NCBI GenBank assembly: GCA_964651005.1
Contig: CAZYVL010000036.1
Location: 1 to 21,015 of the forward strand
DNA length: 21,015 nucleotides
From: DATMFV01 sp964651005
GTDB lineage: Bacteria; Verrucomicrobiota; Verrucomicrobiia; Chthoniobacterales; Chthoniobacteraceae
Direction: 5' to 3'
Below are positions 14,018-20,994 of the stretch, piece by piece. The stretch's first letter is position 1. The number at the start of each line of letters is the position of its first letter. Below the pieces are notes generated by a model. The model saw only the letters and a program-made list of their open reading frames with translations, ran no database searches and was not told the DNA's origin. A program made the translations under genes and the position numbers.

Positions 14018-15487
14018 CTACCGCCTGCGCCGCAGCCAGACAATCAGCCCCAGGAGCGCGGCGGCACCGGGGATTGCCCCCATCGTCACCATCGCCAGGG
14101 AGTTCATCTGCGAGCCGGAGAGGTTCAGCGAAAAGTTGTGGACCGCCTTCGGGGCGATGCCGATGAGCGAATCGCGGTCGAGCAGCCAGTTCATCCCGCT
14201 CAGGATGAAATCGAGGTCCGCCGTGGTGAGCGCCTGGTTGGCGATGAAGGCGTTGTTGCCGACGACGATGAGCCGCGAGGAATCGACCTGCACCCGCCGG
14301 TCGTCGAGCGCCCCTTTTTCCACCGAGGCGGCGACGCACGGGGTGGCGGTGTCTTCGGTCGCGTCGAAGAAGATCTTCTCGCCCGCCGGGAGGTTCACCG
14401 CGTAGCGGAGTTCCGCCCAGAACCCCTTGGAGGCGCGGATCAGCGGGAGGAGCCGGATGTTCTGCTCTTTGACCCGCGCGTCGTGCAGGGAGAGCGACTG
14501 GGTGACGCCGAGAAAGGCGGCGCCGACGTTGCGCAGCCGTTTGGTGACGGGCGAGCCGGGGATGAAATCGCCGGTGATCTCCTTGAGCACGCCGGTGAAC
14601 TGCCCGAGCGGCACGGTCTTGAGCACGCGGTCGTCGTTGACGGCCACGCCGATCTTGTGCAGGAACGAGCGCAGGCGCGGTGCTCCCGCCGAGGTGGCGG
14701 GGTCGAGCAGCACAAACATGCGGCCCTGCTTTTCCCAGTACGCCTCGATCGTCTCGATCTCACGCTCGGAGTAGTCGTACTTCGGCCCGATGAGCAGGAG
14801 CATCCGGGCGTCGGCGGGGATGGCGTCCACGTCGGTGAGCTTGAGCGGGGCGAGGACGATGTTCTGCCGCAGGATGAAGGTCTTGAGGACGGAGAGATCC
14901 TCCGAGTCGAACCCGGTCTCCCCGTGCCCGCCGAGGACGTAGATCTTGCTCGCGCCGCGCTCCGTCAGCTCGATGAGCGCGCCGGTGAACGCCTCCTCTC
15001 CCTTGAAGGCCTTGAGCCGCGGCGGCTCCAGGGGGTTGAGGGAGGGTTCGTAGTCGGCCAGGTCCGCGGCGTTGAGCAGTTTGCTGCGGTCTTCGCACGC
15101 GACGATGACGACGTTCTCCTGCCCGCCGAGCTTGTAGCGCGAGGCCAGCTCCCGCGCGCGCGTCAGGTTCAGGTACGGGTTGACCACCTCCAGGCGGATC
15201 TTCTTGTGCGAGGCATCCGCGTACTCCCGCGCGAGCGTGGCGACCTCGCCCGCGATGTCCGAGTTCCCCGCGAAAAAGACCGTCATCGAGACCGGCTTCT
15301 TCAGCCCATCGATCACCCGGCGCGTCTGCTCGTTGAGCGTATATTTCTGGTCCCGGGAGAAGTCCCAGCGCCGGTAGTGCTGGAAGGCGAAGTAGTTCGC
15401 CATCGCCACGATCAGGAAAACGAGCGCCGTCTGCGCGATCACGTTCGCGCCGATGCGGGGGCGGTTGAGGGAGGAGGGCTTGGCCAT
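14018..15487 (-). CDS. GldG-family ABC transporter auxiliary protein
   Basis: This 489-residue protein resembles the GldG / uncharacterised ABC auxiliary family. An N-terminal helix (about residues 15-36, VIAQTALVFLIVAMANYFAF) anchors it. The family phrase WDFSRDQKYTLNEQTRRVIDGLKKPVSMTVFFAG, broken here by position only, spans about 43-76. A central periplasmic Rossmann-like region contains VLGGHGETGFDSEDLSVLK and MLLLIGPKYDYSEREIETIEAYWEKQG-type segments. A C-terminal helix ends in WLRRRR. In Bacteroidota GldA-GldF-GldG are needed for gliding, but homologues occur in non-gliding phyla, so motility should not be assumed. It sits between the permease (28 bases upstream) and the DUF4340 gene (47 bases downstream). 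The start is ATG 15485-15487, without a Shine-Dalgarno. Confidence 0.9.
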   Translation of the reverse strand: MAKPSSLNRPRIGANVIAQTALVFLIVAMANYFAFQHYRRWDFSRDQKYTLNEQTRRVIDGLKKPVSMTVFFAGNSDIAGEVATLAREYADASHKKIRLEVVNPYLNLTRARELASRYKLGGQENVVIVACEDRSKLLNAADLADYEPSLNPLEPPRLKAFKGEEAFTGALIELTERGASKIYVLGGHGETGFDSEDLSVLKTFILRQNIVLAPLKLTDVDAIPADARMLLLIGPKYDYSEREIETIEAYWEKQGRMFVLLDPATSAGAPRLRSFLHKIGVAVNDDRVLKTVPLGQFTGVLKEITGDFIPGSPVTKRLRNVGAAFLGVTQSLSLHDARVKEQNIRLLPLIRASKGFWAELRYAVNLPAGEKIFFDATEDTATPCVAASVEKGALDDRRVQVDSSRLIVVGNNAFIANQALTTADLDFILSGMNWLLDRDSLIGIAPKAVHNFSLNLSGSQMNSLAMVTMGAIPGAAALLGLIVWLRRRR

Positions 15488-15515
15488 TGCGGTTGCGATG
15501 CGAAGAAGCGGGGCG

Positions 15516-16271
15516 TCACGCCTTCCAGCGGCGGAACTGGAAGACCTTGTGGGTGAGCGTGAGCATGAAGAGGGTGGCGCTCAGGTAGTAGACGATGCGC
15601 CGCGAGTCGATGATCCCCTTGGAAAACTCGCTGATGTGCTCCAGCGTGGAGAAGTAGCCGACGAGATCGCGGAGGACGGGCGAGGCGTTCGGGGTGAAGA
15701 AAGTGAGCAGCCCGAGGAAGAAATAGAGCGTGAGCAGGCAGAAGCAGATGACCGCCGCGACGATCTGGTCTTGCGTGAGCACGGAGGCGAAGCAGCCGAT
15801 GGAGAGGAAGAACATGCCGACGAGCGCGAGGATGAGAAAGCTCCCCCAGTACGAGCCGACGGCGTTCGCGGCGCTGGCGTTTGTGATCCGCTCAAAGGCG
15901 GAGAAGTAGAGGAAGTTCGGCAGCCAGATGATGAGATAGAAGACTAGCGCGCCGCCGAACTTGGCAAGGACGACCTGCCCGTCGCGCACCGGGGCGGTCA
16001 TGAGTGTCTCGATGGTGCCGAGTTTGAACTCCTCGGCAAAGGTGCGCATGGTCAGCGGCGGGAAGATCAGGATGAAGGCGATCCAGAACGGCACCGAGTT
16101 GAAGAACCCCTCCACGATGGTCACGTCCGTCGGCCCGCGCGAGAGGAGCGCGACGTCCATGTAAAAGGCGAACCCGGTGAGCAGCAAAAAGAAGCAGAGG
16201 ACGATGTACGCGGTCGGCGAGCAGAAACAGGCCCGGATTTCGCGGCCAAGGAGGGTCAGAAACTTCGACAT
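15516..16271 (-). CDS. ABC-2 type transporter permease (GldF-like)
   Basis: This is a 251-residue integral membrane subunit with about six predicted helices, starting LLGREIRACFCSPTAYIVL. It contains the ABC-2 permease coupling segment MRTFAEEFKLGTIETLMTAP, followed by VRDGQVVLAKF, both typical of the GldF / CcmB-like permeases paired with GldA-type ATPases. Later helices include FLILALVGMFFLSIGCFAS and VICFCLLTLYFFLGLLTFF, and a basic C-terminus (FQFRRWKA) faces the cytosol. It lies 31 bases downstream of its ATPase and 28 bases upstream of the GldG-like gene, so the three should form one complex in the inner membrane. Substrate and direction of transport are unknown; ABC-2 systems are usually exporters. 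Confidence 0.93.
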   Translation of the reverse strand: MSKFLTLLGREIRACFCSPTAYIVLCFFLLLTGFAFYMDVALLSRGPTDVTIVEGFFNSVPFWIAFILIFPPLTMRTFAEEFKLGTIETLMTAPVRDGQVVLAKFGGALVFYLIIWLPNFLYFSAFERITNASAANAVGSYWGSFLILALVGMFFLSIGCFASVLTQDQIVAAVICFCLLTLYFFLGLLTFFTPNASPVLRDLVGYFSTLEHISEFSKGIIDSRRIVYYLSATLFMLTLTHKVFQFRRWKA

Positions 16272-16302
16272 GGGTAGGGAAGGGCGGGAAAAAAGGGGCG
16301 GC

Positions 16303-17241
16303 TCAAACGTCGCCCTGGGTCAGTTCGACAAACACGTCTTCGAGCGTGGCGCGGCGGAGGGCCAGCTCCCGGAGGGTCCAGCGCCGGTCAAACGCCAGGC
16401 GGCAGATCTCCTCGCGCGGGTCGCGGTTCGCCTCGGTCCGCAGGGTGAAGTGGCTCCACCCCTCCTCCCCCCCTTCCAGGCAGACTTCCTTCACACCCGG
16501 GAGCGCGCCGAGCAGGGCCGGGGCGTCGTCGCCCGGGGTGACTTTCGCCTCCAGCCGGACGCCGCCTGCCGAGCGCATCGTCTTCGCGAGGTTTTCCGGC
16601 GTGTCGGCGGCCTCGATGCGCCCCTGGTTGATAATCATCACGCGGTTACAGGTCATCTCGACTTCGGAGAGGATGTGCGTGGAGAGGAGGATCGTGTGGT
16701 GGCGGCCCAGGTTGCGGATCAGCTCGCGCACCTGCCGGATCTGGTTGGGGTCGAGCCCGGCGGTCGGTTCGTCGAGGATGAGCAGATCGGGAGAATGCAG
16801 CAGCGCATCGGCCAGCCCGACCCGCTGCCGGTAGCCGCGCGAGAGCCGCCCGATGACACGGTTCTGCACCTCGCCGAGCGCGCAAAGCTCCGTCACGTCG
16901 CCCACGCGCTCGCGGCGACGGCGGCCTGTCAACTCCTTGAGCGCGGCGCGGTAGTTGAGGTACTCCTTCACCCGCATCTCCCGGTAGAGCGGCACATTCT
17001 CCGGCATGAAGCCGAGGTGTCGCCGCACGTCGAGCGACTGGGCAAAGACATCGAACCCGGCGATGGTGGCGCGGCCCGAAGTGGCGGGCATGCTCGTGGC
17101 GAGGATGCGCATGGTCGTGGACTTTCCCGCCCCGTTGGGGCCGAGAAAGCCGACGATCTCTCCCTTGCCGACTTCGAAGGAGAGCGCGTCGATCGCGGTG
17201 AAGCCCGCGTACCGCTTGGTCAGGTTTTCGACTTTAATCAT
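16303..17241 (-). CDS. ABC transporter ATP-binding protein (GldA-like)
   Basis: This is a 312-residue ATPase that would power the adjacent permease. It has Walker A GPNGAGKST at 34-42, the signature motif LSRGYRQR at 133-140, Walker B LLILDEP at 153-159, the D-loop AGLDPNQ, and the switch His in LLSTHILSEVE. The Q-loop region reads MPENVPLY, with Glu instead of Gln, as in the GldA/CcmA/drug-export ATPase subfamily. The C-terminal 90 residues after INQGRIEAADTPENL form the usual accessory domain. The start is ATG 17239-17241, giving the family-typical MIKVENLTKRY. The open frame continues far upstream but only as antisense of the hydrolase gene and is rejected. It is the first gene of the operon, and its promoter should lie in 17242-17469, where no clear element was identified. 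Confidence 0.95.
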   Translation of the reverse strand: MIKVENLTKRYAGFTAIDALSFEVGKGEIVGFLGPNGAGKSTTMRILATSMPATSGRATIAGFDVFAQSLDVRRHLGFMPENVPLYREMRVKEYLNYRAALKELTGRRRRERVGDVTELCALGEVQNRVIGRLSRGYRQRVGLADALLHSPDLLILDEPTAGLDPNQIRQVRELIRNLGRHHTILLSTHILSEVEMTCNRVMIINQGRIEAADTPENLAKTMRSAGGVRLEAKVTPGDDAPALLGALPGVKEVCLEGGEEGWSHFTLRTEANRDPREEICRLAFDRRWTLRELALRRATLEDVFVELTQGDV

Positions 17242-17452
17242 GGGAGGAGCCGCCGCGCCCCGGGCAGAACCGGGAGGCGGAAGAAGATGGATAAACCGGA
17301 ACCGGCCTCCTTGCACCGACTTTTTTCGCGCGCCGGGGCGGTAAGGAGCCGTCGCAACCTGGGTGTCATGCTTTTTGAGGCAACAGGCGGCTCGCGCCCG
17401 ACATGCCTGCGCGTGCTGCGTCACAAATCCGCTCGCCCCGGGCGGAGGGCGG

Positions 17453-17465
17453 GGTATTAAATACC
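17453..17465 (+). promoter_or_regulatory. AT-rich palindrome just before the hydrolase start
   Basis: GGTATT and AATACC flank one A, a 13-base perfect palindrome ending four bases before GTG 17470. It is the only AT-rich block in this 228-base divergent intergenic region. It could be an operator, or a -10 element for a nearly leaderless transcript. No good -35 is visible. Confidence 0.35.
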
Positions 17466-17469
17466 GTTC

Positions 17470-18321
17470 GTGTCCCCGTTCCTCCCGGATTCCTTGGATT
17501 CCTTCAGCGTCACGCTGCTCGGCAGCGGCAGCGCGGGGAACTGCGCCCTTGTGGAGGCGGCCGGGACGCGCCTGCTGGTGGACGCGGGGTTGAGCGCAAG
17601 GCAGATCGCCGCCCGGCTCGATGCGCTGGGACTCGCGCCGGAGCAGCTCGATGCCATCCTGCTGACGCACGAGCATGGCGATCATGTCGCGGGCCTGCGG
17701 GTGCTGTGCAAGAAAGCGCCCATGCCAGTCTACTGCACGCGGCTCACGGCGGAGGTCTTGCACGATTCGGCGCTCTCCGAGTGCCGGGGCGGCGTGCACC
17801 AGTTCCAGACGGGCGCGGAGTTTTCCATCCGGGACATCGGCGTCCAGGCGTTTTCCGTGCCGCACGATGCCGTGGACCCCGTTGGGTTCGTGTTTCATTA
17901 CGGCGGCCGTTCGCTCGGGTTTTTGACCGATCTTGGCCATTGCAACCGCCTGGCGATGGAGCGGGTGCGCGGCGCGAACACGGTGGTGATCGAGACGAAC
18001 TACGATGAAAAACTGCTCCAGAACGACACCCGGCGCCCCTGGGCGGTCAAGCAGCGGATCATGTCGCGCCACGGGCATCTCTCCAACGGCGCCGCAGCCG
18101 GGGTGCTGGCGCAACTGCTGGAGGATGGCCTTCGGCGCGCCGTGCTCGGACATCTGAGCCGCGACTGCAACACCGCCGCGCTGGCGGTGGAAACCGTGCG
18201 GGCGCGGCTGCGCGAGGCGGGGGCGGCGGACGCGGCGGGGGAGGGCGGGAGCGTCGGGGAGAGCGTGGAGGTTTATTGCGCTTCGCAAACGGAGGTTAGC
18301 CCCCGGTTTGCGATTGCGTAG
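17470..18321 (+). CDS. metallo-beta-lactamase-fold hydrolase, YycJ/WalJ-like
   Basis: This 283-residue cytosolic metallohydrolase begins with the strand VTLLGSGSAGNCALVEAAGTRLLVDAG, typical of the YycJ (WalJ) branch of the MBL superfamily. The dinuclear metal site is visible: T-H67-E-H69-G-D71-H72, further His/Asp ligands in SVPHDAVDP and LTDLGHCN, and the terminal His in LGHLSRDCNTAALA. The ETNYDEKLL motif is also typical of this branch. These proteins are thought to be phosphodiesterases or nucleases; the substrate here is unknown. The GTG at 17470 gives a complete fold; a TTG at codon 9 is a possible alternative, and a Shine-Dalgarno at normal spacing is missing. It is divergent from the ABC operon. 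A four-run G motif lies just after its stop. Confidence 0.93.
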   Translation: MSPFLPDSLDSFSVTLLGSGSAGNCALVEAAGTRLLVDAGLSARQIAARLDALGLAPEQLDAILLTHEHGDHVAGLRVLCKKAPMPVYCTRLTAEVLHDSALSECRGGVHQFQTGAEFSIRDIGVQAFSVPHDAVDPVGFVFHYGGRSLGFLTDLGHCNRLAMERVRGANTVVIETNYDEKLLQNDTRRPWAVKQRIMSRHGHLSNGAAAGVLAQLLEDGLRRAVLGHLSRDCNTAALAVETVRARLREAGAADAAGEGGSVGESVEVYCASQTEVSPRFAIA

Positions 18322-18323
18322 CG

Positions 18324-18343
18324 CGGGGCGGGGCGGGGCGGGG
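18324..18343 (+). repeat. (CGGGG)4 tandem repeat, perfect G-quadruplex motif
   Basis: Four CGGGG units give GGGG-C-GGGG-C-GGGG-C-GGGG at 18325-18343, the tightest possible parallel G-quadruplex motif. It lies in the 32-base space between the stop of the hydrolase and the stop of the convergent deacetylase-like gene. On the hydrolase transcript it would be G-rich RNA directly after the stop codon. Confidence 0.8.
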
Positions 18344-18353
18344 CGGTTCAGGT

Positions 18354-19178
18354 TTAAGGGAGTTCCAGATCCCGCGCGCTCCCCAGCCGGATTCCCTCCA
18401 GGTCGAGCAGCTCGCGCATCACGCCGGTGTCGAGTTCGCCCGGCTCCGCGCCGGGGTGGAAGTAGATCTCCGTCCAGCCGCCCGGGAGGGCGCGGAACCA
18501 CCGTTCCATCTGCCGCGTGGTGACGCACCCCGTGCGGCGGAGGCCGAGCGTGCGGTCCGCGAAGGCGAGCGGCGGGGCGGCGGGATCGCCCGCCATCTTG
18601 CGCCGGGCCGCGCGGCTCAGCAGTCGGAAGATCACCGGGAGCGGCGTCCAGCCCGCCTCGCGCACGAGGCGGACGGCGCGGAATCCCGCCGCCCGGGCGA
18701 TCGGCAGCGCGAGGGCAAACACGTCGGGGTGAAGATGAAGATGCGTATGCCCGTCCCAATAGACCGGCGGCAGCCCGAGGCGGGCGAACGCGGCGAACTG
18801 CGCCTCGATCTCCGCCAAAAGGGCCGGGCGCAAGGCGTGCTCGAAAGCGTAGCGGAGGCCCGCGCGCGCCGGAGAGGGCGAGAGCTGCCCGGCAGCGTTG
18901 GCAAGCGCACGGGCGGCGGGGTTCCCCGAGGCGCGCCCGCAGCAGAGCGAAAGGTGCAGGCCGACGACAAGACCGGGGTTGCGCCGGGCGATCCGAAGTG
19001 CTTCCTCCGCGCCGGGCTCGTTGACCATCAGGCTCGCCTGCGTCAGAACGCCCGCCTGGTGCAGCGCCTCCACGGCCTCGTTCACGCGGGAGGAGAGGCC
19101 GAAGTCGTCGCCGGTCAAAATCAAGCATCTCCGGCATTGCCGACCGGCGGAGTTCGTTGCAACCTGCGTCCCGTTCAT
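18354..19178 (-). CDS. hpnK: YdjC/ChbG-family deacetylase, HpnK-like
   Basis: This 274-residue protein is a predicted metal-dependent carbohydrate N-deacetylase. The YdjC-fold motifs are present: ILTGDDFGLSSRVNEAVE with D24/D25, GLHLSL with H75, and WDGHTHLHLHP with H144, H146, H148 and H150. The spacing and phrases (ASLMVNEPGAEEAL, EIEAQFAAFARLGLP) look more like HpnK than chitooligosaccharide deacetylase ChbG. HpnK removes the acetyl group from N-acetylglucosaminyl bacteriohopanetetrol after HpnI attaches it. The divergent neighbour resembles HpnI, supporting this reading. With ATG 19176-19178 the two start codons overlap. A TTG at codon 19 (19122-19124), preceded by GGAG and giving an N-terminus directly before ILTGDDFG, may be the true start. 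A general YdjC glycolipid or sugar deacetylase is the alternative. Confidence 0.8.
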   Translation of the reverse strand: MNGTQVATNSAGRQCRRCLILTGDDFGLSSRVNEAVEALHQAGVLTQASLMVNEPGAEEALRIARRNPGLVVGLHLSLCCGRASGNPAARALANAAGQLSPSPARAGLRYAFEHALRPALLAEIEAQFAAFARLGLPPVYWDGHTHLHLHPDVFALALPIARAAGFRAVRLVREAGWTPLPVIFRLLSRAARRKMAGDPAAPPLAFADRTLGLRRTGCVTTRQMERWFRALPGGWTEIYFHPGAEPGELDTGVMRELLDLEGIRLGSARDLELP

Positions 19179-20673
19179 GACGTTCCCAACATGGTCGCCC
19201 TGGCTCGCCGCGACAAGCTCCGGTTGGCCTGAATGGCTTCCGGCGGCGTTCGCGTTGCTCGTCTTACCCGGGATTTTCTACTGGATCGCGACGGCGGCGC
19301 TGCTTGCCCGACGCGCCCGGCGGCAGGCGGAGGAGCCGGGGAAGGCCGAAAAGCAGGGGGGGATTCCCTCATCCTGCGCTTGCTCCACGCTTTCCGCCGC
19401 GCCCCCGCCGCCGGTCACGTTTCTGCGACCGGTCAAGAACGGCGTGCCCGATTTGGGCGATAAGGCGCGGCGGCTTCTCGGCTGCGCGCGGCCTGGGGAC
19501 CGGGTGCTGTTCGGCGTGGATGGGCGGGAGGAGTTTGCCATTTGCGAGGCCGCTTGTGCCGAGGCGCCGGAAGGGGTTGGCGCGGCAGTGGTTTTCTGCG
19601 CCCCGGCTTCCGGCGGCGCGGCAGCGCGGAATCCCAAGATCGAAAAGCTCATCGCCCTCTGCTGCCGCGAGCCGTGGGGACCGGAGCACTGGATTTTGAC
19701 TGATAGCGAGGCGCTGCCGGATCGCGCGTTCATGGATGCCCTGCGTGCGGAATGGGCCGCGTATTCTGCGGGCGCCAAGGATGCCAAGGCTAAGGACATT
19801 GCAGGCGCTGCGAGGGAAGAAACCGACGGGGCGGCTGGAGAGGAAGCCGCGGCGGTCGTGATGACGGCAGGCTACCGGTTTCGCGGCGCCACCGCGCTGC
19901 CCCAGCAACTCGACCAGATGGCGGCGCTGCTCACCCTCTGGCCGGGACTGGCGGCTGCCGAATGGGGGAGCACCCGCGCGAGCCGCTGGCGGAACGGAAG
20001 CAGCGCGGCGGCGGCGGAGCGCGGCGATCTTGGTCCTGGCCTTGGCTTCGCGCTCGGGGCGTGTATTGCCGTTCGGAAGGGTGACGTGGCGCGGGCGGGC
20101 GGCTGGGAGGCGTTCTCGGGGTATCTTGCCGAGGACAACCGGCTGGGAGCCGCGTTGGCGGCGGAAGGGAGGCCGACCCGGCTCTCGAAGCAGATTCTGA
20201 CGCTCGATTCCGACCCGATCGGCTGGCTTGCCTGGCTGCTGCACCAGCACCGGGTGGCGTTTACCTACCGCGTCTGCAACCCCGCCGGAGCGTTCGCGAT
20301 GGTTTTCACCCATGCCGTGAGTTGGAGCCTTCTCGCGCTTGCATGGCGGCCCGCGTCGCCCTGGGCATGGAGCCTTTTCGGGGCGGTGGCCGCGCTTCGG
20401 ATCGCCACGGCGCGCCGGAACGCCCGCAGCCTGCGGTTCTTCCACGACCTGCCGCCGCTCCGGTTCGCCATCGCGGCGGTGGCGGCGAGCCTCGCGGAGA
20501 CTGTCTTCTGGCTCGTCGCATGGCTGCCGTTGCCCGTTTTCTGGGGGGGAGGGCTGATGCGCGTGGACGCCCGGGGCTGTTTTATTCCTGCGGGTCCAAC
20601 GCTCGGCGCGGCCTTCCCGAAACCCGCCGCCCCGGAATCCGCCGCCCCACTCGGGGGGAAAGACCGGCCCTGA
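19177..20673 (+). CDS. membrane glycosyltransferase, HpnI/ceramide glucosyltransferase-like (GT21 type), divergent motifs
   Basis: This 498-residue protein has an N-terminal helix (about 18-40), a GT-A-like cytosolic domain, and three or so C-terminal helices (about 372-470). The layout follows HpnI: FLRPVKNGVPDL, VLFGVDG (109-116), NPKIEKLIALC (152-162), LTDSEALPDRAF with D176, GFALGACIAVRKGDVARAGGWEAF, YLAEDNRLG with D320, and LHQHRVAFTYRVCNPAGAF around 355-373. HpnI transfers N-acetylglucosamine to bacteriohopanetetrol. Oddities: the usual DSD is DSE, the (Q/R)xxRW segment reads HRVAF without RW, and an Ala/Lys/Glu-rich insertion (about 198-230) makes it longer than the roughly 380-400 residues of HpnI. 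It may have altered specificity or be impaired. The start is ATG 19177, overlapping the divergent start codon. The gene symbol is withheld because of the motif changes. Confidence 0.72.
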   Translation: MTFPTWSPWLAATSSGWPEWLPAAFALLVLPGIFYWIATAALLARRARRQAEEPGKAEKQGGIPSSCACSTLSAAPPPPVTFLRPVKNGVPDLGDKARRLLGCARPGDRVLFGVDGREEFAICEAACAEAPEGVGAAVVFCAPASGGAAARNPKIEKLIALCCREPWGPEHWILTDSEALPDRAFMDALRAEWAAYSAGAKDAKAKDIAGAAREETDGAAGEEAAAVVMTAGYRFRGATALPQQLDQMAALLTLWPGLAAAEWGSTRASRWRNGSSAAAAERGDLGPGLGFALGACIAVRKGDVARAGGWEAFSGYLAEDNRLGAALAAEGRPTRLSKQILTLDSDPIGWLAWLLHQHRVAFTYRVCNPAGAFAMVFTHAVSWSLLALAWRPASPWAWSLFGAVAALRIATARRNARSLRFFHDLPPLRFAIAAVAASLAETVFWLVAWLPLPVFWGGGLMRVDARGCFIPAGPTLGAAFPKPAAPESAAPLGGKDRP

Positions 20674-20775
20674 TTTCGCCCGCCTCGCCTCAAACTTCTC
20701 TTGCATCCCCGCTGGCTTTGGACTAAGCAAACGCTGCGCCTGCGCGGCCTGTCGCGCCAGGCGGTCAGGAAAACA

Positions 20776-20851
20776 AATCATCGCGAATCATCGGCGAATT
20801 GCATCGGCGAATTGCCGGTCACGCGCGCAGAGTGATGCCGCAGAGTGATGC
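20776..20851. repeat. three consecutive short tandem duplications upstream of a tRNA gene
   Basis: AATCATCG occurs at 20776-20783 and 20786-20793 (period 10). ATCGGCGAATTGC is perfectly duplicated head to tail (20790-20802, 20803-20815). CGCAGAGTGATGC is perfectly duplicated head to tail (20826-20838, 20839-20851). The last ends 17 bases before the tRNA. The units are unrelated to each other apart from a terminal TGC in the two 13-mers. The rest of the 195-base space after the glycosyltransferase gene shows no gene and no clear terminator. Confidence 0.85.
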
Positions 20852-20868
20852 GAGGGAACGCGGCTAAA

Positions 20869-20941
<73 letters not shown>

Positions 20942-20942
<1 letters not shown>

Positions 20943-20994
20943 GCCGACTTTCAGGGACTCCACAAAAGTTGATGGAGAGCCGACTTACGGGACT
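20942..20994 (+). repeat. imperfect direct repeat after the tRNA
   Basis: AGCCGACTT occurs at 20942-20950 and 20978-20986, each followed by GGGACT (20954-20959 and 20989-20994), so a segment of about 17-18 bases is repeated with small differences at 36-base spacing. The first copy begins on the last base of the tRNA gene. The remaining bases to the window end show no gene. A full repeat array or element boundary cannot be judged from the 73 bases available. Confidence 0.45.

Noticed and set aside
13971..14339. N-terminal extension of the DUF4340 protein
   Set aside because: It would overlap the GldG-like gene in another frame, and the translation is Arg/Gly-rich. ATG 13970 is followed directly by a proper membrane anchor.
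12321..14405. 694-codon plus-strand open frame
   Set aside because: It is antisense to the DUF4340 gene, with composition typical of a shadow frame and no motif.
17242..19137. Apparent long N-terminal extension of the ABC ATPase
   Set aside because: The open frame continues upstream only as antisense of the MBL hydrolase and in an out-of-frame overlap with the deacetylase gene. The ATPase fold starts at MIKVENLTKRY.
20776..20851. Tandem repeats as a CRISPR array
   Set aside because: The repeats are only 8-13 bases, directly adjacent without spacers, in unrelated pairs, and no cas genes are present.
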